Below, one piece after another: positions 35,917 to 44,904 of a stretch of 64,000 nucleotides of DNA (within the stretch, counting starts at the first letter, position 1; each line of letters begins with the position of its first letter). The stretch covers positions 1 through 64,000 of the forward strand of contig JAQWOH010000077.1 of assembly GCA_029245955.1 (NCBI GenBank), in the 5' to 3' direction. The position numbers and the translations under genes were made by a program. The notes under the pieces are model-generated. The model worked only from the letters and a program-made list of their open reading frames with translations. It made no database searches and was not told the origin of the DNA. Source of the stretch: Fuerstiella sp. (GTDB taxonomy: Bacteria; Planctomycetota; Planctomycetia; Planctomycetales; Planctomycetaceae).

Positions 35917-36830
35917 GTGATTTACTCGAAATTCGATGGTTGTTCGGCGATATCGAAGTCTCGCGCCGGAAGTTGCTGTGCACGTTATCCCCGTTGGTCA
36001 TTGTGCGGGTATCGGTGCAGTGTCGTTCGATTGTGCAGGTTGTAAGCCTGTCAATTTCGTCGCCCTTCTACTCGATCGGCGAAACGGGTCATTCGCTACA
36101 GACAGAACCCTGGTGCTGATGGACAAGAATCACTCATCGGTACCGATAACTTCCGCCCTGTATTGCGAATCTGCTAATGCTGCAGCAAGCGACACTGCCG
36201 GTGGACGATTGCAGTTGCAGGGGGCTGTCACAGCAATCTGTGTGTTCGGCCATGTTCCGCTTCATATCTGATTCCGGTTCACGTTTGCAATTGACTGCAA
36301 GCCTGGTGCGGCCGCTAATGTTTTCGCCCACCGTCCTGACGCCTGCTGCAGAAAACGTCTTGTTGCCGGGGATGGTCGGGGGCATTGTGAGCCGCCTGAA
36401 CTGGCTGATTCCGGGATTTGGGATTTGGCAGGCGGAATGGCTCAAGTCTCTGATGACTGTCTCGTTGTGGCGTGAGCGGTGGATTTCCTCTGCGAAAGCT
36501 GTGTCACCGCCTGTCGACAGGCTCAGTTTTTCTGTTTCGTCGGGCCGGCCATTCCATGGACGGCGGATGACCGGCCTGGGTGACTGGCCTAATACGCAGT
36601 GAATTGACGGTTACGGCGTTGATTGTCTGGTTTAAAGTCGCTAAATTGCTCGACTTGGTTGCTGCTCGTGCCGATGAAACAGAGCATTTCTCAATGTTTT
36701 GCTGGTGTTTTGGTGCACGCCCTCCGTCATTTTCCACGATGGAACCAGTGGTGTTTTTGCGCAGCCAGCCCTGAAAACTAACATTTGTACAGACATCGTC
36801 TCTTCAGACGGTCAGCAAGGTGATTCAGCG
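35917..36830. other. Divergent gap before rplM with no supported gene
   Basis: About 900 bases between nhaA (minus) and rplM (plus). An open plus frame at 36177-36602 encodes a basic, low-quality sequence with no domain and no ribosome binding site. It was not called. A possible promoter for rplM-rpsI lies at 36619-36647. Otherwise nothing is recognised. Confidence 0.4.
36619..36647 (+). promoter_or_regulatory. Possible sigma-70 promoter for rplM-rpsI
   Basis: TTGATT (36619-36624) and TAAATT (36642-36647) are separated by 17 bases. If used, the transcript would have a leader of roughly 175 bases before the rplM start. Only base composition and spacing support this; no transcript data. Confidence 0.25.
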
Positions 36831-37346
36831 ATGCCAATGCTCGCAAAAACATGGATGGCAAAGTCGGAGCAGAAGGAGGATCTGCGCGATTGGTACGTCC
36901 TGGACGGTGAAGGCCAGATTGTCGGTCGAATTGCCAGCCAGATTGCGACTGTCCTGATGGGCAAGCACAAAGCGACTTACACACCTCACGTTGACTGTGG
37001 TGGTGCTGTGGTTGTGACGAATGTTGAAAAGATTGCCTTTACGGGCAATGAAATGCAGCATCCGGACGTGCCGTATTTCTCCACGAAGATGGCGGCAAAG
37101 ACATACGATAGCTACAGTGGTTACCCCAGCGGTCGTCGTGTACGCTCGGCAGTTAATGTCTGGCAGACGGCTCCGGACCGAATTCTTCGTGAGGCGGTTC
37201 GACGAATGTTGCCCAAGAGTAAGCTGGGGCGACAGATGCTGAAAAAATTGAAATTGTTTGTGGGCCCTGAGCACACTCATCAGGCTCAGCAGTGTCTGCC
37301 CTTTCCTGAGCACCTGCTTCCGAAGAAGAATCGAAAGGTCGACTGA
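36831..37346 (+). CDS. rplM: 50S ribosomal protein L13
   Basis: A 171-residue L13: AKTWMAKSEQKEDLRDWYVL, DGEGQIVGRIASQIATVLMG and KHKATYTPHVDCGGAVVVTN, followed by the conserved C-terminal DRILREAVRRMLPKSKLGRQ and LKKLKLFVGPEHTHQAQQ. It binds 23S rRNA early in 50S assembly. Start ATG 36831 has AAGG at ten bases. A longer open frame from 36699 adds non-conserved residues and was not used. It is somewhat longer than E. coli L13 (142), by an N-terminal and a C-terminal addition. rpsI follows after 96 bases, the standard pair across bacteria. Confidence 0.93.
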   Translation: MPMLAKTWMAKSEQKEDLRDWYVLDGEGQIVGRIASQIATVLMGKHKATYTPHVDCGGAVVVTNVEKIAFTGNEMQHPDVPYFSTKMAAKTYDSYSGYPSGRRVRSAVNVWQTAPDRILREAVRRMLPKSKLGRQMLKKLKLFVGPEHTHQAQQCLPFPEHLLPKKNRKVD

Positions 37347-37442
37347 TCAGCAGCACTGCTGCGACGCCTGACCCCGTCTGCCGTTTCAGCGGCACCATTT
37401 AAAATTCACGACCATCATTTTCGTTGACAGCAAACGGTCATC

Positions 37443-38051
37443 ATGAGTACAGACGAAACGCCAAGCGAAGAGGTTCCTGAAGTCGCGGCAGAAGCTGAGG
37501 AATCATCGGTGGAAACCCCAGCGGTTGCTGCTCCGGAGCCGGAGGTTCCCGCAACCGAGGTTCCGTCATCTGAGTTGCCGGAGTTGACCATTGGTGGCGG
37601 TACCCCTGCTGAACAATACGTCGATCCGGATTACGTGCCCGCCATGCGGGGCAAAGTGGACCGCTTTGGTGTGGCGATGGGTACCGGACGCCGGAAGACT
37701 TCAGTCGCTCGAGTCCGCATCAAGGAAGGCTCCGGGAAGGTTACGATCAATGGCAAGCCATTGAGTGAGTACTTCTGCGTGGAACGCGATCGTGGAATGA
37801 TTCTGGCTCCACTGCAGCTTGTTGGCAAAGCTGAAAACGTTGACGTCATTGTGCGTGTCAACGGGGGCGGTACCACAGGTCAGACTGGTGCGATTGTGCT
37901 GGGGATTGGTCGAGCTCTGCAGGGGCTTGTACCGGAATCACACCACGAGCTGTCGGCCTCCGGATTCCTGACACGTGACAGTCGAATGGTCGAACGTAAG
38001 AAATACGGTCTTCGCAAGGCTCGCCGCAGCTTCCAGTTCTCAAAGCGATAA
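37443..38051 (+). CDS. rpsI: 30S ribosomal protein S9 with acidic N-terminal extension
   Basis: A 202-residue S9. The last 130 residues are canonical: GVAMGTGRRKTSVARVRIKE, GKVTINGKPLSEYFCVERDR, VRVNGGGTTGQTGAIVLGIG, RMVERKKYGLRKARRSFQFS and the terminal KR that reaches the P-site tRNA. Before that, residues 1-70 form an acidic region rich in proline, alanine, valine and glutamate (ETPSEEVPEVAAEAEESSVE, PEPEVPATEVPSSELPELTI) with no counterpart in E. coli S9. It is likely disordered. The start ATG at 37443 has a weak ribosome binding site, but the extension is in frame with good coding bias. Terminator downstream at 38094. Confidence 0.92.
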   Translation: MSTDETPSEEVPEVAAEAEESSVETPAVAAPEPEVPATEVPSSELPELTIGGGTPAEQYVDPDYVPAMRGKVDRFGVAMGTGRRKTSVARVRIKEGSGKVTINGKPLSEYFCVERDRGMILAPLQLVGKAENVDVIVRVNGGGTTGQTGAIVLGIGRALQGLVPESHHELSASGFLTRDSRMVERKKYGLRKARRSFQFSKR

Positions 38052-38093
38052 GTCGGAATCAGACTTCGAATTTCAAAATTGGATCCAAATTTG

Positions 38094-38129
38094 ATCCCTG
38101 CCAGGACTTCTGTGGCAGGGATTTTTTTT
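38094..38129 (+). terminator. Intrinsic terminator of rplM-rpsI
   Basis: ATCCCTGCCA (38094-38103) pairs with TGGCAGGGAT (38113-38122) over a nine-base loop, followed by a run of eight T (38122-38129). It lies 42 bases after the rpsI stop. Confidence 0.88.
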
Positions 38130-38207
38130 CACCCGGACCGTTGTGCTGCCGCCGTTGCATGAATCAGCGTGGGGCCGTGAGTCGCCACGCCCCTGGAGAA
38201 GAAAGCC

Positions 38208-39620
38208 ATGCCGGACGTCTACAGTTCGCTGATTCTTCCCGATGTGCGACAAATGGTGCGTGAAGAGGATCGCCACGGCCTGACGGAATTCTGCAAGGTT
38301 CTGCACCCCGTCGTCGTTGCCGACATTCTTGAAGAACTTGATCCTCGCGACGTATGGGTTGTTCTCGATCACGCTGAATTGCGTCTGCGGGTTGAGATCT
38401 TCGAATATATTGTGCTGCCGCGGCAGATCGAGATGGTGGCCCAGCTGGACAAGAGGCGGCTGTCAGAACTGCTGGAAGAGATGTCGCCCGACGATCGCGT
38501 CGACCTGCTGTCAAGGATGCCGCACAATCGCGTGGAAGATCTGCTGCCCCTGATTGCTCAGGCAGAGCGCAACGACATTCGCCGACTGCTGTCTTACGAT
38601 GAAGACAGTGCCGGGTCGATTATGACAACTGAATATGCGTCATTGCCTGCGAATATCACAGTTGCTGACGCCCTGCAGCAGCTTCGCCAGCAGGCGCCGG
38701 ACAGTGAGACGATTTACTACATCTATATTCTAAACGGCGCCAGACGGCTTGAGGGACTGATTTCTCTGCGTGAGCTGATTCTTGCCAGGCCCGATTCCGT
38801 GCTGTCCGACATCATGGAACGCGACGTTATTCGCATGCGCGTGAATGAGGACCGCGAAGATGTGGCCCAGGAACTTGCACGATACAACTTCATTGCGATG
38901 CCCATTGTCGATGACGACGACCGACTGGTTGGCATCGTGACCCATGATGATGCGATCGACGTCGTGCAGGAAGAAGCCACGGAAGACGCCTATCGTCAGG
39001 GTGCCGTTGAGCCCTTACGGGACGACTACGAGGACACACCACTGGTGACGATTCTGTGGAAACGCGGCATCTGGTTGCTGGTGCTGTCCATTGTTGCTCT
39101 GATGACTGCTGCCGTCGCAGGTCACTACGAGCAGACAACTGCGGACGGCGGAACGCGAGCTGCTGATGCTCCGTCCGGTCTGACTCCGGCGTTGATCTTC
39201 CTTTTTATTCCTCTGGTCATGGCCAGCGGGGGTAACGCGGGGTCTCAGTCTGCCACATTGTTTATTCGTATGTTTGCCCTGCAGCCAGTAGATGCCGCCG
39301 TACCCGGAACAGGATTTCGGGTTGACCGTCAGTTGATTCTGCGAGAGTTTTACGTCGCCGCTGCGCTTGGTGCCGTGCTTGCGCTGATGGACTTTCTGTT
39401 TGTATGGCTGTGGTTCGACAAGGGCATCGATCGCTCAATGGTCGTCGGCCTGACGGTGTTCCTGATTGTCGTACTGGGAACAACGGCCGGCACCATGCTG
39501 CCGATTTTGTTTCGTCGACTGGGAATGGACCCCGCAATCATGTCAAGTCCGTTGATTGCAGCCATCGTCGATGTCATGGGAGTTGTCATTTTCTATGAAG
39601 TTGCCATCTGGCTGTTGTGA
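38208..39620 (+). CDS. mgtE: Magnesium transporter MgtE
   Basis: A 470-residue MgtE. The N-terminal helical domain (about 1-130) has ADILEELDPRDVWVVLDH and ELLEEMSPDDRVDLLSRM. Two CBS domains follow (about 130-250: DSAGSIMTTEYASLPANITV; MPIVDDDDRLVGIVTHDDAI). The C-terminal pore with five helices contains the signature FIPLVMASGGNAGSQSATLF and the last-helix motif SPLIAAIVDVMGVVIFYEVA, whose aspartate lines the magnesium path. In T. thermophilus MgtE the N and CBS domains close the channel at high internal magnesium. Start ATG 38208 has GGAG nine bases upstream. Eighty bases separate it from the rpsI terminator, so it has its own promoter. No M-box was seen. Confidence 0.92.
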   Translation: MPDVYSSLILPDVRQMVREEDRHGLTEFCKVLHPVVVADILEELDPRDVWVVLDHAELRLRVEIFEYIVLPRQIEMVAQLDKRRLSELLEEMSPDDRVDLLSRMPHNRVEDLLPLIAQAERNDIRRLLSYDEDSAGSIMTTEYASLPANITVADALQQLRQQAPDSETIYYIYILNGARRLEGLISLRELILARPDSVLSDIMERDVIRMRVNEDREDVAQELARYNFIAMPIVDDDDRLVGIVTHDDAIDVVQEEATEDAYRQGAVEPLRDDYEDTPLVTILWKRGIWLLVLSIVALMTAAVAGHYEQTTADGGTRAADAPSGLTPALIFLFIPLVMASGGNAGSQSATLFIRMFALQPVDAAVPGTGFRVDRQLILREFYVAAALGAVLALMDFLFVWLWFDKGIDRSMVVGLTVFLIVVLGTTAGTMLPILFRRLGMDPAIMSSPLIAAIVDVMGVVIFYEVAIWLL

Positions 39621-39778
39621 CACAGTTGCTGGATTTCACAGACTGACTGTTGCAGAATTAGTTCGGGCGTGAGTGCGGCTGACGAGTTTCGTCAGGGATT
39701 ACCGCTTCCGGCATTCGGCAGTCAGTTGGCCGGTTCGGGTCCCGGGATTAATCAGGCCGGTTCCTGAAACCACAAGAC

Positions 39779-42052
39779 GTGAAAGAATTTGACTTGACGT
39801 TTCTCAATCAGGCTCTCGCATTTGGTGCGGCGGCATTTCTGATACCGCTGGTCATCCACATTCTGAATCGCAGCAGATTTCGTACAGTCCAATGGGGTGC
39901 GATGCACCTGCTGGAATCTGTGATCAAGGTCAACCACAAACGGTTTCACCTGGAGCAGATGATTCTGCTTCTGATTCGATGTGCCATTCCCGTGCTGTTG
40001 GCCTTCTGCCTGGCTCGCCCGGTCCTGACCGGGTCACGGCTGCTGGAAGGTGATGCTCCCGTGTCGGTTGTTGTCCTGCTGGACAACAGCTACTCGATGG
40101 ACGTGGTTGGTCGGACAGGGTCCCGGTTTGAAGATGCAGTTGATGCGGCGTGCACGATTATCGGCGCGACCAGTCGAGGCTCTGAGGTGGCGGTGATTCA
40201 AACCGGTGGTCGTCCCACGCCGCTGTTCGATCAGCCGGTGTTTGATCCGGAAGCGGTCGTCAGAAGGCTAAGACAGCTGCAGGCCGGTTACGGTGCCAGC
40301 GATATGCAGTCGGCACTGGACGAAGCCCTGACTGTGTTGTCAGGTATGTCTAATTCCCGGCGCGAACTGATTGTTATCAGTGATTTTCAATCTGCGGACT
40401 GGGACGCTGTGGGTGCAAATGTCGCAGATACCATTCATCGGCAGGTTGAGGCGATGGACATCAAGCCCGCACTGACATTGCTGCAGGTTGGCGAATCGAC
40501 CAGCGGTAATGTCTCTGTCGAGTCCCTCAACTTTCCTGCACGGGCTCTGGGAGTCGGTCAACGCCTGTCTGTCAGAGCTAACCTGCGGAATCACGGTACA
40601 ACCGCACACGACACTGTTCGCGTGTCCATGCGCATTGACGGTGCTGAACATCTTGTGTCGCAGGTTGCACTGGCACCGAACGGAATTACGCAGGCATTAT
40701 TTCCCTGTACATTCGATTCGCCCGGATCTCATGTGATAGAGGTCGCAGTGGCAACCGATGATCCGCTTGCCACTGACAATCGACTGGCCGCCGCCGTCAC
40801 CGTATGGGACAGTATCAACGTGCTGCTGGTCGACGGTGATCCCAGTTCTCAGCCGTTGCAGGGCGAAACAGATTTCCTGTCCGTGGCGCTGACGCCGTAC
40901 ACTTTTGGTCGGGTACGCCTGTCTGATCTTGTGGAAACCCAGACAGTTTCTGTCAACGACTTCGGGGAAGAAGCACTGAAGACAGCACGAGTCGTGGTGC
41001 TGGCAAATGTGTCAAAACTGAGTGATGCTCAGTTGAAGGCGTTATCTGCTTTCGTTCATCAGGGGGGAGCTCTGCTGACCTGTGCCGGAAATCGTATTGA
41101 CCTGAACTGGTATCGTGACGTTATGTTTGCCGGCGGTACAGGCCTACTTCCCCTGGCCTTTGGTGCGCCTCGCGGGCAGATTGACGATCAGGGAAAGAGT
41201 TCGCGTATCGTCGCGCAGCACTTTGAGCACTCGGCGCTGGAGTTTTTTAACGAAGCGGCGAACGGGGATTTGTCGACAGCCGAAATTCGACAGTGGTATG
41301 AATTGACGGGAGTATCGTCTGATGGCAATAGTGAGGACGGTGGTCCGGAGCCGGACAGTGACGTTGTGGTGATGGCCCGCCTGGACACTGGCGATCCACT
41401 GCTGGTGGAACAGCGTTTTGGTGACGGAGTCGTCGTGCAGATGGCGACGGCCGGCGATGCAGACTGGTCTGACCTGCCGATGCGGCCATGTTTTGTGCCG
41501 CTGGTTCAGCAGCTGGTCACAACAATGGCATCTCAGATTTTGCCGCCACGCAACATCGCCACCGGTGAACCGGCAGTCGCGTTGTTCGCACCGGACGAAT
41601 TCACAGGCGCATCCGAAGGTGACAGCGCTACTGCTGACCGGGCAGAGGAAACAGCAGACGGAGGCCTTGGTGTACCGTTGTCAGTGGTTACACCCGGTGG
41701 TTCCCGCCGCACGCTGTCATCTGTGTCCCGCGGAAAAATGCGTCTTGCACGTTTTGACGGAACGCAGCGACCTGGCGTGTACACGATGACAATGCCGTCG
41801 TCGGATTCGATTCATTTCGTGGCGGAAACGTCTCGTAGTGAATCCCGCCTGGATGTTCTGGACGATCCGCGACTGGCGGCACTGGGGACAAATATGGGAG
41901 CCGAACTGGTCACGTCGCCTCAGGAGTATCTGGAACGCGATCGTCTGCGTCGACACGGTCAGGAAATCTGGCGGTACGTGCTGGCGGCCCTGCTGGCGTT
42001 CATGTTTCTGGAGCTTGTGTTGCAACAACGATTCGCGAGGGTTCGGATATGA
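39779..42052 (+). CDS. BatA-like membrane protein with VWA domain
   Basis: A 757-residue protein, first of a four-gene operon. It has two N-terminal helices with the aerotolerance-regulator (BatA) pattern between them: AFLIPLVIHILNRSRFRTVQ, WGAMHLLESVIKVNHKRFHL and EQMILLLIRCAIPVLLAFCL. The VWA domain starts VVVLLDNSYSMDVVGRTGS, giving the DxSxS metal site, with LIVISDFQSADWD as second loop. A large extracytoplasmic part then has an amidotransferase-like segment (INVLLVDGDPSSQPLQGE), and a C-terminal helix ends the protein (about 730-750). The start is GTG 39779 with a weak ribosome binding site. It overlaps the next gene by four bases. Predicted to sit in the inner membrane; partners are likely the next three products. 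Confidence 0.75.
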   Translation: MKEFDLTFLNQALAFGAAAFLIPLVIHILNRSRFRTVQWGAMHLLESVIKVNHKRFHLEQMILLLIRCAIPVLLAFCLARPVLTGSRLLEGDAPVSVVVLLDNSYSMDVVGRTGSRFEDAVDAACTIIGATSRGSEVAVIQTGGRPTPLFDQPVFDPEAVVRRLRQLQAGYGASDMQSALDEALTVLSGMSNSRRELIVISDFQSADWDAVGANVADTIHRQVEAMDIKPALTLLQVGESTSGNVSVESLNFPARALGVGQRLSVRANLRNHGTTAHDTVRVSMRIDGAEHLVSQVALAPNGITQALFPCTFDSPGSHVIEVAVATDDPLATDNRLAAAVTVWDSINVLLVDGDPSSQPLQGETDFLSVALTPYTFGRVRLSDLVETQTVSVNDFGEEALKTARVVVLANVSKLSDAQLKALSAFVHQGGALLTCAGNRIDLNWYRDVMFAGGTGLLPLAFGAPRGQIDDQGKSSRIVAQHFEHSALEFFNEAANGDLSTAEIRQWYELTGVSSDGNSEDGGPEPDSDVVVMARLDTGDPLLVEQRFGDGVVVQMATAGDADWSDLPMRPCFVPLVQQLVTTMASQILPPRNIATGEPAVALFAPDEFTGASEGDSATADRAEETADGGLGVPLSVVTPGGSRRTLSSVSRGKMRLARFDGTQRPGVYTMTMPSSDSIHFVAETSRSESRLDVLDDPRLAALGTNMGAELVTSPQEYLERDRLRRHGQEIWRYVLAALLAFMFLELVLQQRFARVRI

Positions 42053-44904
42053 CAAGCCTGCGTTTCGTCGGCGATCTGTCACTATGGCTGGGGCTGCTTC
42101 TGGCACTGCTGGTCGCCGTAATGTCGTGGCGTTATTACCATCGGGAGAGCTTTGACCTGCCGGCTCGGCTGAAATGGTTATTGCCGTTGCTGCGGTCCGT
42201 GGCATTTTTTCTGGGTGTGATCATTCTTACCGGACCAGTGCTGCACCATCGCACAATCATCGGCGAACTCGGCCGAGTAAAGATCTACGTGGATGCCTCA
42301 AACAGCATGACAATGTGTGACGCGCATATGTCGACCGGGCGCAAATTGCTGACGGCGGAGCAGATCGGCTGGTTGGGTGACGGTAAGGTCGATGATACGT
42401 TGCTGTACCTTGCCGATGATCTTGCGAATGCACGGAGGGAGCTTGTAGAGCAGTTAACGGTTGCGGCAAGCCGTGGGTCGCTTCCCGCCAATGATCCCGC
42501 GGAACAGGAGGCTCCGATGGAGTCCGGCTCTCCCGGGCAGATTGATGCTGGTGTGATTAAGGCGGCGAAGAACGCTCTTCTGACAAGCCTCAGGGAGCTG
42601 CCGCAAGGCCTGCCGGAAACCGTCGTGCAACGACTGTCAAGCGATGTTATTCATCCACTTGAGGATCTTGACGAAACCGATGTTGATACGGCAGTCTCAC
42701 AGTTGACGATGCTGGCGGAGACGATCGACTCGGTGGAGTCGGACGTGCAGCGCGCATTTGACGACATCGTGGCTCAGGTTGTAAATTCCGGTGACGAATC
42801 GATTAAGGCGGCGATTACGATGTTCGACGAGACGCCGCGGTGGCGGCGCGCGGAACTTGGTCTGGCTGGTTCCGCAGCAGACGTGCTGGCGAAACTTCGG
42901 GAAAAGCACGACGTCGAAGTGTTTACACTATCCGGTGCCAGGGCCGTCCCCGATCAGACTGCAGGAAACGGGTACAGCCTGTTGGGGCAGAACAGCACTA
43001 CGGGCGAAGACATTGCTGCTCCCGACGCAACGGTCCCGTCGTTTGCTGCGCTCACTGATCTGAGCAGCGGCATTACATCGACCCGGAAATCTGTCGCCCT
43101 GGCCGACAGCAGTGACGGTGACGGTGACGGTGACGGCGCACAGCCGCAAACCGCAATTGTGCTGCTCACAGATGGTCAGCACAATGCCGGCCCGTCGCCT
43201 CTGCAGTCGGCGCGGATTCTTGGCCGGCAGGGTGTCGCCTTCTATACAGTTTCCACAGGCGCCGCTCGTCAGGCAGCGGATCTGGCCGTGGTGGGACTGG
43301 AGCACCCTGAGATGGTCTTTCAGAAGGACGGCGTTCGAGGCGTCATGATTGTTCGTGATCGTATGCCTGCCGGCGAACCATATGTGGCCCGGATCAGCTA
43401 CGAGGATGAAGTTCTGTGGCAGCAGCAACTGTTGACTCAATCTCTGGGCGATCTGCGCATCGAATTCGAGTTTTCAATTGACGAGCTCATAGAAGGTCTG
43501 GGAAGTCAGTTTGTATCGGACGTGAAACACCACACACTGCCGCTGCAGCTTGAAGCGTCGATTGCTCCACTTCCGGGGGAATCCGAAACATCCAATAACC
43601 AGCGAACGCTGCGGCTTGCCGCCATTACGCAAAGCTACAGACTGCTGATCATCGACGGTCGATCACGCTGGGAAACGCGGTATCTGCGCAACGTCTTTGA
43701 ACGGGATCAGCAGTGGCATGTCGATACCGTGATTGCCGGTCCCGGCACGGACGCTGCCGCATTGCCTCGAGGCGACCATGACAATCAGTTTCCCACGACT
43801 CGCGATCAGCTGTTCGGATATGACCTGGTCATCTTTGGTGAAATCGCTGCGGACCTGTTGTCTGATCACGAATATCAATGGCTTCGCGAATTCGTATCGA
43901 TTCGTGGCGGTGGAATGGTGTTCATTGACGGCCAGCGTGGCCGCCTGCGACAGTTGACCGAACAGAACCTGGCCAGCCTGCTGCCGGTAGAATGGGTGCC
44001 GGACGTGATCGCTTCCAGGCCCGGTTCACTGCGTCTGACGGACAGAGGCGCTGCGGAAAGTGCTTTGCAGCTGGCCGTTGACGATCAGCAGAATCGTCGC
44101 TTCTGGACGGAACTGCCGTCGCCCCACACACTGGTGGCGGTCGCAGCGCTGCCGGGTGCGGAAGTGCTGGTGGAAGCGGAAGTTGACGGGCAGCAACGGC
44201 CTGTCCTTGTGACTCGAGCCTACGGTGCCGGACGAATTCTGTACCAGGCCTTCGATGAAACGTGGCGCTGGCGTTACAAAGCTGCGGACATTTATCACCA
44301 GCGGATCTGGAACCAGCTGGCAAAATTTGTGATGCCGCGGCCGTTTGCCGTCAGCGACGAATATGTTTCGATCGACAGCGGCTCGGTCAGCTATGACTCT
44401 GGTGAATCTGTTGATATTCGCGTTCGGCTGTTGGGGCTCGATGGCAAACCGGCGATTGCTGCGACAGCTGACGCCCTGATGTGGAAAGATGGTCAGATCG
44501 TGTCGACGGTCGGCCTGAGTGCAGACCCGGACGTACCCGGCATCTATCGCAGTCGCACCGGCGCCCTTCCACATGGCGAATACGAAGTTTCCGTACGGGC
44601 CGCCGGATACAGTGAATCTATACTGAAAGCACGCAGTCGCTTTGTGGTATTGCCTCCGGAGTCCGGCGAAATGGTACAGACAATGGCCAACGAATCTCTG
44701 TTAAGGCAAATGGCTGCGACTTCCGGAGGGAGATATCTTCGCGAAGAACAGATGTACAGGCTGCCTGATCTGCTTAGCCCGCTCAGCAGTGGTCGCGTGG
44801 TTGAATCTGACACTATAATCTGGCAGAGCTATTGGTGGTTTGCGGCGGTTGTTATCCTGTTGACCGTAGAGTGGTTACTTCGTAAGCGCGCGGGGTTGTT
44901 GTAA
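42049..44904 (+). CDS. Membrane protein with VWA-like and amidotransferase-like domains
   Basis: A 951-residue protein. Two N-terminal helices (LSLWLGLLLALLVAVMSW and LLPLLRSVAFFLGVIILTGP) precede a VWA-like domain whose metal-site motif is VKIYVDASNSMTMCDAH. A helical insert of about 270 residues follows before the second metal loop, AIVLLTDGQHNAGPSPLQSA. The C-terminal part has a glutamine-amidotransferase-like fold (RLLIIDGRSRWETRYLRNVF, DLVIFGEIAADLLSDHEYQW, FVSIRGGGMVFIDGQRGRL) without an evident catalytic cysteine, and one final helix. The ATG overlaps the previous stop (ATGA). An aspartate-glycine run (DGDGDGDG) at about residues 356-363 is encoded by a short tandem repeat. Confidence 0.72.
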   Translation: MTSLRFVGDLSLWLGLLLALLVAVMSWRYYHRESFDLPARLKWLLPLLRSVAFFLGVIILTGPVLHHRTIIGELGRVKIYVDASNSMTMCDAHMSTGRKLLTAEQIGWLGDGKVDDTLLYLADDLANARRELVEQLTVAASRGSLPANDPAEQEAPMESGSPGQIDAGVIKAAKNALLTSLRELPQGLPETVVQRLSSDVIHPLEDLDETDVDTAVSQLTMLAETIDSVESDVQRAFDDIVAQVVNSGDESIKAAITMFDETPRWRRAELGLAGSAADVLAKLREKHDVEVFTLSGARAVPDQTAGNGYSLLGQNSTTGEDIAAPDATVPSFAALTDLSSGITSTRKSVALADSSDGDGDGDGAQPQTAIVLLTDGQHNAGPSPLQSARILGRQGVAFYTVSTGAARQAADLAVVGLEHPEMVFQKDGVRGVMIVRDRMPAGEPYVARISYEDEVLWQQQLLTQSLGDLRIEFEFSIDELIEGLGSQFVSDVKHHTLPLQLEASIAPLPGESETSNNQRTLRLAAITQSYRLLIIDGRSRWETRYLRNVFERDQQWHVDTVIAGPGTDAAALPRGDHDNQFPTTRDQLFGYDLVIFGEIAADLLSDHEYQWLREFVSIRGGGMVFIDGQRGRLRQLTEQNLASLLPVEWVPDVIASRPGSLRLTDRGAAESALQLAVDDQQNRRFWTELPSPHTLVAVAALPGAEVLVEAEVDGQQRPVLVTRAYGAGRILYQAFDETWRWRYKAADIYHQRIWNQLAKFVMPRPFAVSDEYVSIDSGSVSYDSGESVDIRVRLLGLDGKPAIAATADALMWKDGQIVSTVGLSADPDVPGIYRSRTGALPHGEYEVSVRAAGYSESILKARSRFVVLPPESGEMVQTMANESLLRQMAATSGGRYLREEQMYRLPDLLSPLSSGRVVESDTIIWQSYWWFAAVVILLTVEWLLRKRAGLL
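43112..43136 (+). repeat. Hexanucleotide tandem repeat (GGTGAC)
   Basis: About four copies of GGTGAC in a row inside the VWA-like gene, giving a DGDGDGDG run. The in-frame six-base unit means copy-number changes would keep the frame. It also looks like a loose calcium-binding run. Confidence 0.7.

Noticed and set aside
36177..36602. 141-codon plus-strand frame before rplM
   Set aside because: Composition typical of a chance frame in GC-rich DNA, with no motif and no start signal.
42049..44904. Active class I glutamine amidotransferase
   Set aside because: The fold-like segment lacks the nucleophile cysteine and the His-Glu pair in the expected places.
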